DNA of 64,000 bases, taken from contig OX465584.1 of NCBI GenBank assembly GCA_950022655.1, forward strand, positions 44,870,723-44,934,722. Direction: 5' to 3'. A program made the translations under genes and the position numbers. Below are positions 22,980 to 35,366 of the stretch, piece after piece (within the stretch, counting starts at the first letter, position 1; the number at the start of each line of letters is the position of its first letter). Under the pieces are notes generated by a model that worked only from the letters and a program-made list of their open reading frames with translations, ran no database searches and was not told the origin of the DNA. The stretch is from Alentia gelatinosa. Taxonomy: Eukaryota > Annelida > Polychaeta > Phyllodocida > Polynoidae.

Positions 22980-24314
22980 GGACGTTTAAATCTATAGTCT
23001 TGGTCTTCTCTCTGAAATCCTGGCCGCTGATTGGTCAATCGCCTATGAAGTCATCTCGTATTCACTACGCCACAACCATGAAGTACTAGTTTCACTTTAC
23101 ATGGGTGATCGTTGAGTTGCTTTTTAATGTTATTTCTATGGCTAAATTTGCACCAGGGGTTAGATAAATAAGGGGAATATATACGTCATTTCCATCCCTC
23201 ACTCCTCAAAGAAAATTGTCTGCGTTATGGCTGGATGGACAGACGACTGAATGGATGGTGTCTGACAACGAGAAGTATTGTAGGAAAGATGTATATATGG
23301 TTACAATTTGGTCACAATACATTGAAAATCTAACTGAAATTAGGTCTTCTGCGTAGTATTATAGTTCAAAAACTTTCAATTCTGAAAAGAATTATAGAAA
23401 TGTAGCTTATGCAGAAGTGTAGGTTTTTGTAGTGCGATCTGGCAGTGATATTCACTTTAGAAGAAGTGGTTCATTTACCCCAGGGGTCGATTCTAATGGA
23501 ATGCCTTACGATTGGATTAACCGTTCATTTCTAGGCACAGAGGAAAAATACAAGTAAGTACGTAGAACGCCATAACTTCAAGCCAGTCGTATTTGCAAAA
23601 GCTTTTTATTAGGTGTGAACTGATCAGAAGGTTGGCATCAAGTTTGTGGACCTGTCGTCGACGTTTAGGTTATAAACATCTTCTTCAGGAATAAGTCGAA
23701 CTTTTCGTATTTCATATCACAGCATTGGATCAATCTCAGTCAGTAGGGGAATTCAACCAGCATTGCCGATTTGATCGATATTTGTAGTTATACAGGAATA
23801 GGGAAACCAAGATTCCGCCGCGGGCGGTAATTTTATCCGATTCTCACCGAGTAACTTTTACTTTCTCTCACCAGAACATAGTTTCCCTCTATTTCTATGT
23901 ACTAACTGCCGTAACTAACGTAAATACTACACCTAACTTTACACCCATGTAGAAACGGACGTTACGCCTAGAGTGTTAACGAACGGATTTCGAGTGAAAT
24001 AAAAACAAAATGGCCGCCGTTGACCACGTGACATTCCCTAAATAATGCCAACATAACATCGCGACAAAGGTACATGTCCATGGGGTGAATTTTCAAATCT
24101 TTTACAAAGTTCTTGAGGGGGGTGCCTCGCTGACCAACTCAAATTCTAGGCCTCGCCTGAGCTTACGGTTGTTCTTTTGACGCCGAGAAAGGAACGTTCA
24201 TGTTCCGAAATCCTTCAGCATGTTATGGCCTTTAATACAACAATTATATATACAGGGACAGTGGAAAAAGTCAGAAATAAAAAATCCTAACCCTAAACCT
24301 AGAAAGTGTTTGCT
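22980..24314. other. Non-coding stretch, no gene recognised
   Basis: No gene or repeat pair noticed on either strand. Confidence 0.6.
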
Positions 24315-24873
24315 CTGGGCCCCGTTGCTCCAGGATTACGACAGAGCTGCGGATTGCAGAATAGCGATCCGAGGGCCAAAACGTTGCTCCTGAAATTTTG
24401 CGGATCGTGTCACAATCGCATTGGCGCATCGCCGCGCAAAATACGGCTTTTAGCGATACTTTTTACGCGGACCTTCACAGCACTGTGGATCGTATCACTG
24501 TAGGTTAATTACAGCCTTGTCTGATATTTCAAATAACGATCCATGGTGGCACCACCAACTCCTGCCCCTTGTTCTTTTACCTATAGGAAATAGCAATCCA
24601 CACCACCAGGTGTCAGACCAGTTTTAACTATGGTGCCATCTGTATTTGATTAAAGAACGAATTAATCTTCCCCTGTCTCATTCAATATGTGCCCCTGAAT
24701 TGTTGTATCGTAATCGCATCGTAAAAATTAGCGATACCGCGGAAATATAGCAATACGATCCAGTATTACTGGAGCAACGCTTTTTTAGTCGGATTGTTAA
24801 AGTAATTGTAAAAATAAATTGCGATCCGATTATAGCTAGCGATACCACAAAAACAGGAGCAACGGGGGCCAGC
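24315..24873. mobile_element. MITE-like element with GGGCCCCGTTGCTCC ends
   Basis: The left end GGGCCCCGTTGCTCCAGGA (from about 24317) is mirrored by GGAGCAACGGGGGCC at 24857-24871. Further GTTGCTCC/GGAGCAACG motifs at about 24383 and 24771 and repeated GCGATCC/GGATCG blocks suggest a foldback-like interior. No ORF. The superfamily is not clear from the ends. Confidence 0.5.
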
Positions 24874-26542
24874 TAGCCAGTGTACATATATATATATATA
24901 CGTATTAGGACCTATTTTGGGGTGGGTTGTTTCCAGATTGCTTTTGGAGAAGAGAATATTGAAGTGAGGTTCCACTTACCTGCGCTAGGGGGTGTTCCCC
25001 ATGCTGCCGATACAGGAGACGGCTCCAGGAAGTCCCAGAAATCCATGGCTGCCATCTGGCGTTTTCACGTGGGCAAGTATCGGTAACGTACAATCCCGTA
25101 TAAAGTATATGCGGACAAATATATATCCGTGTCGTAGAATTCCTAAACGCGATATGACAACATGACCTGTAGTGTCATAGAATCTGTTATAAGGAGACAC
25201 GTGCTTGTTCCAGAATCTGTTAGTGATTTACGCTGCAGTCAAGGAAGATATCTTAATCACGCTCTGGGGTTATGATTTAACCCACTCTGCATAGATAACG
25301 GTCATTAAATATGCAAGCTGTGATGTGAACTTGTGGTTGGTTATCTTCCTGTGCTTAGGCTTTCGGCATCCTACATTCCCGTCGAATGATTGAATCAAAC
25401 ATGCAACTGTAACCACAACTACCTTATGATGCCACAGTGGAATAGTTAAACTGATAGCACTGGTTACATATATCATTGAAGTTTTATTCTGAAGACAAAG
25501 GTGAGTCAATAGCAGCGTTAGGTATGCTAAAGCGTTACTTTGTGAGCGACTGAAGCCTCCCAACCTGCGAGCTCGTCCATGGCGGAGGTTTAAGAACAGG
25601 AGGCAGATCCTCCTGTGCAATGGGCGTGGCCATCTCCCTGGTGATAGGCTGGATCGAGACGACGAACGCCTGATGTCGTCACGGAGATGACGTAAATACG
25701 ACAGGGCCTGGCGTCTTCCGTTCTAAATCCTCCTTCAACTCGAGTTGCGGTCTTGTTCACCTCGGATGGTCGCTCTGAAGAAGATGAAGGTAGGCTGTCA
25801 ATCGCAATAGAATGATCACAAGTAATATTGGGAAACGTTCTTATTGTGGACGAAACGGTTCCCGTTCGAGAATATATACCTTAAATCGATGAAAGAAAAC
25901 CCAACTTATTAAGCCACATTCACAGTGGGCAGGAAAATTTTTATTACTGCACCCATAGCAGCGGGCAGTATTTAATAGACATTCGCACACAGGTATATGA
26001 TAATATACACATTTTACTAATGACTCTCTAGGATGGGAGTTGGTTTCGTTAACTGCTAAATCTATATTGACGTCTGCTATGTCGGGAAAAGGGAAAACAC
26101 AAAAACAGCAGCGTACGGCTAGCAGATAAACAAGAAACAGACATCATAGTAGACTGATCATTTTCATGGAACATTACAATAGAGAAGCTGAAGATAGTGC
26201 CCTTTGGCGTGCATATAGCAAAATATCTATTCAGGTGCAGTGAATACATGTACCCTTCTTACTTAGCCTATTGAAACATGATTTTTGATTACTCGGTGTT
26301 GTCTTGACCTCATTCAACAGGAGAAAATGGGTGAACTGAGGATGCCCCTCCTGAGGAGATACAGAGGACTATCTTAGGCTACGAGAAATACTAGGGATAC
26401 TTGCTGCTGAATGCATCCTTTGTCCACTATACACCACGCAAATTCCACAAATTGGCTGGACCCTCGAGGCCACTGTTGAGTGGTCGCGCACGGGGTCAAA
26501 TTTACTCAATCATGTATATTTATGAATAATCTGAATAATGTG
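24874..26542. other. Non-coding stretch with one weak first-exon candidate
   Basis: Mostly featureless. A (TA)n run is at 24885-24900. At 25766-25789 an ATG opens a short lysine-rich reading frame (MVALKKMK) that ends at a possible splice donor AAG|GTAGGC, preceded by moderately GC-rich DNA with a TGACGTAA motif (about 25687). This could be a first exon, but nothing confirms it. Confidence 0.35.

Positions 26543-26615
<73 letters not shown>
26543..26615. repeat. (AT)n microsatellite
   Basis: About 36 uninterrupted TA units. A diverged dispersed repeat follows it at 26653-26740. Confidence 0.95.
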
Positions 26616-26617
<2 letters not shown>

Positions 26618-26652
26618 TTACCTTCCTAACGTCTGTACTGGTAATATTAGAT

Positions 26653-26740
26653 AGTTTATGCAATAATGATTATCCGAAGGGAGGGAAAACTGTATAATTA
26701 CAAAGGACATCCAGTCATTAGCTAATGGTACCTTTAAAGA
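26653..26740 (-). repeat. Dispersed repeat, copy inverted relative to 31138-31228
   Basis: The block from AGTTTATGCAATAATGATT to GGTACCTTTAAAG matches the reverse complement of 31138-31228 over about 90 bp, sharing GGACATCCAGTCATTAGC exactly. Probably a fragment of one transposon family. Confidence 0.7.
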
Positions 26741-27189
26741 AGAAACCACCAAGTTTATTGTCCACAAGTTTAAAATGAATAAGGAAAAGAGTTCCTTTCC
26801 ATTCAAGTTGAAAATTGTCTATCACAATCCAACAATATTCAATAATTAAAGGTACTGCAAATGTGAGAACTATCACAGGGTTGTATTCTTTCGAATAATA
26901 CATATAACCATTATCCGTTTTTCTGATAATCAATATGAATTAAGTCATTTTGAAACCTTGGATTTACGACTGGGAAGATTATTTCTATCGTCTACGGGTT
27001 CAATGCTCTCAACCTGCGAGCTCTATTTTAAAGAATATATATTTATACGTCTGGATCACCAAAGGGGTGATACTGATATGAGCTACATTGTCGGCATGTC
27101 CACATGGACATGTCAAAGTCATAGGCGCCCTGCTAACCAGTATTTCCCATACCAACATAAGGCCATTTTCCATTGGCCGACTATTTAGC
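26741..27189. other. Non-coding stretch, no gene recognised
   Basis: No gene recognised. The right part approaches the inverted-repeat element that starts at about 27190. Confidence 0.6.
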
Positions 27190-27680
27190 TCCGATCTGCA
27201 GTCGGGAAGTACCGATCTATCTTTCGGTATACCCACGCCAGATCGGTGAGTGGAAACAGCCTGGTATTTGAAATGGTCACTGATTATTATATATATAAAG
27301 GTCGAAAACTACGTAATAAAGCCACCATCGACTGACTTGATCAACGACCGACAGATTCAAAACGCTTTGATTTTTTAAGTGTTGATTAAGATTTTCAATC
27401 TTAATCTGTAGAGACACTACATACACTACACCCTCACTGAATATTTGATACAACGTGCAGTCGGTGGCCACTACCGGACTTTTAAGGGGAAATGAATTAT
27501 CAGTACCGTTCGAAAAAGGCCTATAATCTGCTGTAATCGACTGTAATCCATTTTCCACTAGCCGACAAAAACGGAACCGATTAATTGAGCATATAATTGC
27601 CAGGCTATTTACATTCACCGATCTGGCGTCGGTATACGAAAAATTGATTGGTAGTTCCCGACTGCAGATCGGTACTGAAT
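27190..27680. mobile_element. Foldback-like inverted-repeat element
   Basis: About 75 bp at 27190-27262 (CCGATCTGCAGTCGGGAA, then GCCAGATCGGTGAGTG) is matched in reverse complement at 27601-27678, with roughly 85% identity by eye. A second shorter inner match, CCATTTTCCATTGGCCGAC versus CCATTTTCCACTAGCCGAC, lies at about 27162 and 27546 in direct orientation. No ORF of note in the roughly 340-bp centre. Confidence 0.55.
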
Positions 27681-27690
27681 AATCGTAATA

Positions 27691-29476
27691 ATAACTGTAG
27701 GACAATTGGTTGAGGCTGCTTCATTTAAAACTAACTTTGAAATTCAAAAACACAAATTTCAAGGGACAATAACCTTTCGATTTGCAAGCAATTCACCTCA
27801 TTCTGAGTTATTAAAAACAATTTCTTTCTCTGCCCAGTTTTTATGTCTTTCAGCCTGTCAGTCAATTAGTCTAAATCACTGATGCCTCATGGGCTTGCAA
27901 GGAGTGGAAAATATCAATCTTAATTGATTTTGACCAAAGAAATACTGCAAAGTTTAGGTTTAAGATTTAAAAAAATTGTCAACCAACTTTGTGCCGTGTG
28001 CACTCACCAGAACCTGGGTGTCTTACTTGTGAGCCCATAACCTATATGCAGCGAATAGGACAATTCTATAACGGAGAGAAATGGGAAAGGACACGGACTT
28101 ATTTTCTTTTGTATTGTCCATCTCAAGAGCAGTTTTCTTTTATTTTCAGGCAGGGAGTGCACAGGTTATACATTGCTTAATTATCTTGTTAATCCACACG
28201 TTAACCAATTTAAGATAGAGCATAGTTCAATGAAAAAACTAAAATGTAGCTCAGTTGTGAAAAGACCCCCTTGTCCAAGGGGTTTTGTCCTTCTATGTAT
28301 ACATGGCTTTCTCATATCTATATAATAAATTGTCTTCGCTCCTAGTCCAAACTCTTATATTTACAATGCTTGGGCGTTTTAGATCACTATATTATCATCA
28401 TCAACATGCGTATAGCCCTTCTGTAATCTAAATGCTTATTTTTACACCTTCCATGAAAATCCTTTCAGTGTATCATTCTCTGGAGACAAATGCATGTTAT
28501 GAAGTGAATATACAGTAGACTCCTGATTTAGTATGTTTATTTAGCATATTTATTTAGCATATTAGAATTTTAACATAAATGGTGTATCTTTAAAAATGCA
28601 GAGAGGTAAGATATTCCCAAGTTAGGCATCACCCATACTATCCTGTTTAGCATCATATATAAGACTTTTCATTCTTTTTTGTAGAAGTGTATATCAGCTT
28701 GTATATCTAATCTATAAATATTCACAGGACAATTTCCCACGTTCTTCCATATTTACGCCTCGTGCAATATCAACAAAGGTGATTACAGGAAACCACAGTG
28801 CGTTATCCTTACAGTCTGTATGATTACTATTACACAATGCATTTTGACGAATGTTTGATAGGTTATTAGCCTATAACGCCTGAAATGGTCACTGAGAAGT
28901 ATGTAACTGTTAAGTACACAAATAATTCATTAGGTAAGAATACTGAGCGCTTGTCTATTGAGCCTAAATCGCGAAACAGCAACATAATAATTTTGATTGC
29001 CTTGGATTTCCAACAGATAGCCACTTGAATAGAAATGTCCTATTATTGGAACCGTAGTACCTAATTTGTGACATTTTTCGATAATTCTACCGGACCCTTA
29101 ATTTGTGAGCTGGGCTATGCAAATTGTATCGGGATAGCAGACTTCAGATTACTAGAGCGCAGAACTTATTACCTAACATTTGTATGTACATGTACATGTG
29201 AGTGCCCAGGACCTATTGAGTGTGATGAAGATCCCCAACCTCGAGGGGAACACAGGAGACAAAATAAAAACAAGAAAACTAGAGCTAGTTCGATCTCCAA
29301 AGAATACCTCTGGAGATACAATATGGTGATGCAGAAGAGCTCAAATAAATATGGTAGCAATGTTTGTTTCTTCATGCGGTTTCTTTAATGTAGCCTCTGA
29401 ATACAGGAAGCGTGTCCATTATATATCTCCGTCCTTGCACCTTGCGCCCTACATGTACGTTGCCTAAAGGTTAAGT
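27691..29476. other. Non-coding stretch, no gene recognised
   Basis: No gene recognised. Around 28536-28565 TTTAGCATATTTATTTAGCATATT is a short local duplication. Confidence 0.55.
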
Positions 29477-30003
29477 CCAAAGTCACCGTAAAATGCACCT
29501 CGGGCTTCGGCCCCCAAAAAGGGGATGGGGGGCCTCACATCGCAAGGCATTTCAAGGCGATGTCATTTTATCCCTTAGCTGATGTATAATATCGCAAAGA
29601 TGGACAGGGATATCGGTTGGGAGTCAGAAAAAAAACCAGTGGAAATATTTTTCATTTCGAATCTGCTGACTAAGATGGACTAAAAAACATATGTGGATAA
29701 ATGGGCAGGTTCAAACCTCATTTTATGGGCATGAATGGGGTTTGGCTATATTTTTCTTTATTTTAACACAAAGACATTAAATTCATATACATGTACTATA
29801 AATAGGAGAAATTGGTTTTCCTTGGAAAATATCGCATGCGACTTTCTAAATTTCGGAGGGGAAATATCACATGTGACTTTGTACTTCAGCGAGGGGTAAA
29901 AGGGGGTGCAAAAGGTGTGGTGCAATATTGCAAGGGGTACAAGGCACACTAGGCAATAACGTACCGGGAAAACATCGCAAGGGGATTTTTTACGGCGACT
30001 TTT
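29477..30003. mobile_element. MITE-like element with AAAGTCACCGTAAAA ends
   Basis: The left end AAAGTCACCGTAAAATGC (29479) is mirrored by TTTTTTACGGCGACTTTTT at 29986-30004, that is AAAAGTCGCCGTAAAA on the minus strand. Several internal blocks contain ATCGCA next to AAGG (29539, 29972), in keeping with a decayed inverted-repeat element. No ORF. Confidence 0.45.
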
Positions 30004-30061
30004 TCCTTGCAAAAGTTGCTAGTTTGCGTTGGTCTTAGGAATAGTCACATACACTTCCAGC

Positions 30062-30390
30062 TTGCTGACAAAGCACTATCTGCGTGCTATTCACTCTGAT
30101 ATTGTGAAAGGAGCAAAGGGCCAGTGTCTCAGGGCCTTAGAAGTATGCCCAGCAGACCATGACCAATCACTTGAGACCGAAATACCTCAAGGCCCTGTCT
30201 AAAGCCCACTGGTGCTTGATATGTTTGGATCAGGCACAAATCAGGCAGTTGCATAAAGGGCAAGTTGACAGGGTGCAAGTAGGTCACGGAAAATAATCCA
30301 TAGTCTATATCCAAAACCTTCTAATTGTTATTTATTTATAATTGCACGTTCATTCATCAATAATGAACATACTACGTGCTCCTAGTTATG
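30062..30390 (+). repeat. Duplicated segment, copy 1 (partner 32810-33090)
   Basis: Shared blocks in the same order: CACTATCTGCGTG, CCAGTGTCTCAGGG, CCCACTGGTGCTTGATAT, and ATAATTGCACG followed by TCATTCATCAAT. Divergence and small gaps suggest an old duplication or two copies of one dispersed repeat. No ORF. Confidence 0.7.
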
Positions 30391-31137
30391 GTATGTGCTC
30401 ATGGGTTGTGCAACATTATTGGACAGGTGCTACCTGTCGTATAGGATATATTGGTCTGGGAGGTCGGTCCTCGTTTGGAATGGCCATTTTACATTTAGGA
30501 AACTGTTTAATTCTCTGATTGCGGTGGAGTTGATCTTGGTCCAATTTTACATCACCCTTCTCTAAAAGGAATCCATACTCCCTACCAGAGTACCGACGAC
30601 AATAGCTCCATGCGGAACAGATTTGATGTAAACTATATATCCTGTATATTGGCCGAACTGAGTAAATTAGCAACGCGCGCGCGGCCGTCAGTCAGTGCAA
30701 CAAACGACAATTCTCTCAATAATTGTTCTTCAAATGGTTCCCAACAAGCGGCTGTTTATTACATCTACTATCAAAATACACCTGCTGAAAGCTGAGATAC
30801 AGGGCTTTCCTGTTGATATAAATATAGAAGTAATGAGCCAATATTTTTTCAAGAATTATGACTTTATTTTAGATGGATTGGCCTGGGCCTATACCCTGGT
30901 CCATGGCACCTGCTCTGTCAGACATAGTGTTTAGTTCATCCATTTGCTGAGGTCTTCTGCCACTTTAAGTGCTAGAATACTATTTTAGCCAATTAGAGGA
31001 CATATTGGGCTTCACTTTAGTGCCAGCACGAAATTTCTATGACCAGAATAACTTGATTAATATGTCGCCTCGTACATATCACTCTGCATCAAACTGGTGG
31101 AGAACGATGACTTTGGCCAAAACTTGTTGTTTTCGTC
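30391..31137. other. Non-coding stretch, no gene recognised
   Basis: No gene recognised. Short open frames on both strands only. Confidence 0.6.
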
Positions 31138-31228
31138 TTTAAAGGTACCATTAGCTAATGACTGGATGTCCTTTGTAAATATATAGTTTTCCCACCTGAC
31201 GGACAATCATTAATGCATAAACTCAGCT
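31138..31228 (+). repeat. Dispersed repeat, inverted partner of 26653-26740
   Basis: Starts CTTTAAAGGTACCATTAGC and runs to GCATAAACT; see the partner copy for the shared core. Confidence 0.7.
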
Positions 31229-31418
31229 GCATCAGGTTATCTTTCTTCCCTTCTGATGGTACGGACGGTAAAGTTATTGAGCTACGATGCAGTGTGCGAC
31301 ACTTATTAATTCTTTATTCAGAAAGAGACAAACAGTTCACCCTGGGTTGGGAGTTCTTCCATGCTGTTGTACATATACCGGTGTTTACACAAGGTTACTG
31401 CTTAAGGGATTTGTATTA

Positions 31419-31943
31419 AGGCGCGGCCCCACTGTTGCGATGCGATTGTCGCAAGTCAATAAAAAAATCATAAACGGCCGGCGAGGGTCATAAAAACGGC
31501 GGCGCCCGTCGTATCGCACACAATCGCTCCTGTGGGGCCGGACTTATACGGTCCTTGTAGCTATTTGGATATTTATAGGTTGCTTATATAATAATATTAT
31601 TGTACAGACCTGGATGTCAGTTGGATAAGAAAAAATAAGTGGAAATACTTATCGTGTGAGAGAGGCTCAAGTAATATATTTATTTTACACAAGGAAACGG
31701 AATTTTTTTCAAAAGAAAATAAAAATAAACACTGTATACTGTTGACAGTAATACTTCTTCTTCCATAGGAGCCACTACATGTACTGCGACGAATCCATCG
31801 CATCAGTGGGGCATACCCCGGGTTATCTTTGCAATTGAGTGCGATGAATCCATCGCAATAGTGGTCATAAACCCGACCGAGGGGGCGTTTATAGGGCTAT
31901 AAAACATGTGCGACAATCGCATCGCATCAGTGGGGCCGGGCCT
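31419..31943. mobile_element. MITE with AGGCNCGGCCCCACTG ends and TTA duplication
   Basis: 525 bp. The left end AGGCGCGGCCCCACTG and the right end (minus strand) AGGCCCGGCCCCACTG are followed on both sides by a shared inner block GCGATGCGATTGTCGCA. TTA lies just outside each end (31416-31418 and 31944-31946), a 3-bp duplication of PIF/Harbinger type. No ORF. Fragments of the family occur near 8475 and 9110-9220. Confidence 0.7.
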
Positions 31944-31946
31944 TTA

Positions 31947-32809
31947 GCGATAGACGAACACCACATTGACAATGGAAGCCGCAACGTAACGCACATCAAC
32001 ACACTTTGGAACAAGTGCCCAGACGTTTCGTCTCGTGCATGCGTGGATGGCTGCCAGTGGAGGCGTGGTAGAGGCCAGGGAGGCCAGTGAGGCAGTGCTC
32101 CCGGAGTGAGGTGAACTCTAGCCTGGAAGCCAGGCCAATGTCCTCACTCACCTAATAGGTCAGGATTGCATTCGACTACCAAAATCTGTTAGTTTTTAGA
32201 GAAATATTCTAATACGTTATCTTTGATCTTTACAAATGTTGTCATTACTTAATTTTGTATTGTCATTCATTGTATAGAAGTGTAATTAAGTTATCTATGA
32301 GATCTCGTGATGGAGAGAGGTCGTGCTGGTTCTTCCCTCTGCTCTGAATGACCGGGGAACCAATGGCAGGCGTTACCTATCCCTTGATTGTTCATCGGGT
32401 CAGAGAACCAGTCCAGGTGAAGCCGAGACTTTGAGATATGCTTTGAGGTGTGACGGTAACGCGGAAGAGGAGGGTCATGGCAGGTCATGACCTGAAAAAG
32501 AAGATGCAGGCCTGAGGCGTACCCGAAGTGCTGACGTGGAAAACCAAGGGCATAGGGTTTCAAGTAACACAGTAGGTGAGTGGGTCTGGAGCATAAGCGT
32601 GAGCGTAGAGCATAGACGTATTGACGTGAGTTGCTCAGCGTGACAACTTGTAAACGGCTGTGTATTCACACCGCCACACTTACTTCTACAAATCTGCTTG
32701 GACCGTCACACTTCCCGACGTTTATTAGAGCGTGGTCACACGCCCTATATACATCACCTCAAGGTTAGAGTGGTCACCTCTAGGCTTCCACCTTACTGCA
32801 ATAAATCTA
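31947..32809. other. Non-coding stretch, no gene recognised
   Basis: No gene recognised. Fairly even base composition; short overlapping open frames on both strands without domains. Confidence 0.55.
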
Positions 32810-33090
32810 TCCCCTCACTATCTGCGTGATATTCACTGTCTTATTGGGAAAGGAGCAGGGTGCCAGTGTCTCAGGGTCTTAGAGGCATGTCAAGCTGACC
32901 CTAAGGTCGAAATACCTTCCTGACCCACTGGTGCTTGATATTTTTGGATGCAGAAATGGCAAATTGACTGGGTTCAAATGGGTTAGAGAAGACGATACAC
33001 AGACTAAATGTAAGCAAAACATTTTAATTGTTTTTATCTATAATTGCACGCTCATTCATCAATGATGAACATACCATTTGCTCCTAGTTC
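32810..33090 (+). repeat. Duplicated segment, copy 2 (partner 30062-30390)
   Basis: See the partner. This copy has lost some of the middle part but keeps the order of shared blocks. Confidence 0.7.
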
Positions 33091-34439
33091 TATCACGCAT
33101 CCAAAGGGCCGTGGCACCCGTCAAGGCTTGGCGATCTTATAGAGCCGCTGTTTTGACAAGCGTGCGAGACACATTATTTCCCATTCTAGGAGCCCCTCCT
33201 TCCTTCAAGGTCGGCCAATCTATCCTCCAAGAAAAGTGTTTCTACCTGGTAGAAAATCGTACTGCACATTTTTAATCACCTTCTTCTTTTGTAAATGATG
33301 TAAAATCCTTTTGTGTATAACTTTTCCTATTAATCTAGACATTGCCGGAAGAACGGTAATAGGTCTCCGATTTCTTATTTCTGAGAACCAATATTAAGAA
33401 TAAGCGTCATGACACCGTGTTTTTAAGAATTTTTGGAAAAATATTCTTGTCTAGAACGTTCTTTACAACCGACTCAGTAAAAATTGCTACGTGGTTTGAA
33501 AGGTAATAGCTTACATTGTATGTAAAAGGGTATCAAAGGTCTCAACTTGTTTTATATCATTAGTAATAAGGAAATTCCTCATACATTTATACTTCTTACA
33601 TTTAAAAGCTCTCGCATTTACATTTCAATCCCCTAAATTCCATGTTTTATAGCTTCTATAGCCTTCATAATTCATAACATCTTGTAACTGGTTCTAGCAG
33701 TCATCCATACTATCTCCCGGTGGACGGTATACGGGAATTGTGAGTATTTTCTTCTATTCGACAGTGAACTGTGCAGGTTAAACATTTGATACCCTGATTT
33801 AAAAGACAGTATTCATCTATAACTCAAGTATAGTTACGATTATGATTGTTGACATATTGAGCCCCCCCCCCCCCCCTCCCTATTTCATTCATCCGATCTT
33901 TCCTCACAATAGTCATATTATTCAAATCTAATCAATCATTCGTATACTTGTCTTTGAGCCGTGTCTCAGTAATAGTAATAAAATTCACATTTTCAACAAA
34001 TAATTTAAATTTAGGAACTTTGGCATGTAGGCTTCTAACATTTACTGTCATCAATTTCATCCCTTTTAAGCTGTAAACTCCTCCGGTAGCAGGTATATTC
34101 ATGAGTCATGTAATACATAGATAGCGATAGTAATAGATTTTAGTTTAGTAAGCTTATTATGAATTGCATCAACGGGGCTTTGCCACGGAAAGGAGTGTAG
34201 GTCAGCTCACTGGGGACAGTCAGTACGGGGGAGTTGATCGCAGAGAGTCTAGCACTAGACTAATCCTGATCCTTAGGTTAATCCAGTCACAATGCTTATA
34301 TACCCTGACTGTGACCTCAATTGTGGCCTGCTTGCTGCGATGATAAACACACGCATGGTGATGCAGGCTCTATGAATTGTCTCTGCAATCACCCATAGAT
34401 CGCCGCTAGATTCTCTTCACCTTGTAGGCCACTTTATTC
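33091..34439. other. Non-coding stretch with a C15 run
   Basis: No gene recognised. 33862-33876 is a run of 15 C. Confidence 0.6.
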
Positions 34440-34740
34440 GAATGTCCTATATCTATCACCTAATAATTGATCAGTGAGGCATGGTCAATACTCAAAACAA
34501 TCAGGTGGAGTCGCTTCTGCTCACTGGTGGGCCGCTTCCTGTACATCGCACGTTGTGTCTCACAAAGTCACCGCTTTCTCGCATGCACCCTCGCCTTCCT
34601 CGCTTGTATATCAGAACACGGGGCCGTCCCTATACCTGCCCCTGTGAAGGGAGACTTCAGAAGGTTCATCCAGTACGCGAGTGCGGCAAATGGACCCCCA
34701 CCCCTTGCACTATATATGAGATCCATCACTCTCTAAGTGG
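34440..34740 (+). pseudogene. Fragment of an Ngaro-like ORF2 (post-RT region)
   Basis: The plus strand reads LVGRFLYIARCVSQSHRF, then LACTLAFLA and PIPAPVKGDFRRFIQYAS. Element 1 has the same order at about 11640-11790 on the minus strand (IVGRLIYVARCVSQARKF, ALAFLPRV, TIPAAVKEDFRWFTRYAT). It is therefore a solo remnant of a relative of element 1, in the opposite orientation, covering only the link between RT and RNase H. A frameshifted overlapping frame (34481-34801) is not meaningful. Confidence 0.7.
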
Positions 34741-35144
34741 TATTCTGTACAAGGATCTCACTCCCCTCTATGCGAGAAGAATTCTTAACGAGCTAGGCTA
34801 AGAGCTTTGAGAATCCACTGGCACACAGTATTCCCGCTAGCTGGGATCATTGAGATTATAGGAATCTTTAGGTTGAATTGATGTACGTCTTTAGCACGGG
34901 AGGCTGAGCAGTGGATTTTCAAGGCTCTAAGCAATAGATCGTATCGTTCAATTTTATTATCGTTCGTTCAATATTAAACGAACCCCTGAACAAGAATATA
35001 TTTATTTCGTCCTAGGAGAGTCCTACAGTACCATAATTCAGGGTCATTAAACGAGATTGTCTTAGGACACACCAGACGATCATAGATTCTCGTTCGTCCA
35101 AATTACTCACCGACCCCCTGGTGGGATGACGAAAAAGGCCTTTA
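34741..35144. other. Non-coding stretch, no gene recognised
   Basis: No gene recognised; follows the Ngaro fragment and precedes a MITE. Nothing identifiable. Confidence 0.6.
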
Positions 35145-35366
35145 TACCGGGGACACACAAAGCGAGTGAAGGCAGCGATCTCTGGAATCGCCAACACAAA
35201 TTGGCGTGTATGTGAGATATTATTTCATAGGAATATCTCCTGTCTATAATGTAGCATCTTGGAAGCAATAATCAGTTGAAATACGAAATAATAGCTCACA
35301 CATAGGCCATTTTGTGTTGGCGATTACGGAACTCGCTGCGTTTCTCGCTTGGTGTGTCTCCGGCTT
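35145..35366. mobile_element. MITE, family with GCTGGAGACACACCAA ends (copy 2)
   Basis: Left ACCGGGGACACACAAAGCGAG, right (minus strand) AGCCGGAGACACACCAAGCG, with the inner GGCGTGTATGTGAGATATT block of copy 1 (22.8 kb). TTA lies to the left; the right flank is TTG, so the duplication is only partly kept. No ORF. Confidence 0.6.

Noticed and set aside
25766..25789. First exon MVALKKMK of a host gene
   Set aside because: Eight codons and a donor-like sequence are not enough; no downstream exon was found.
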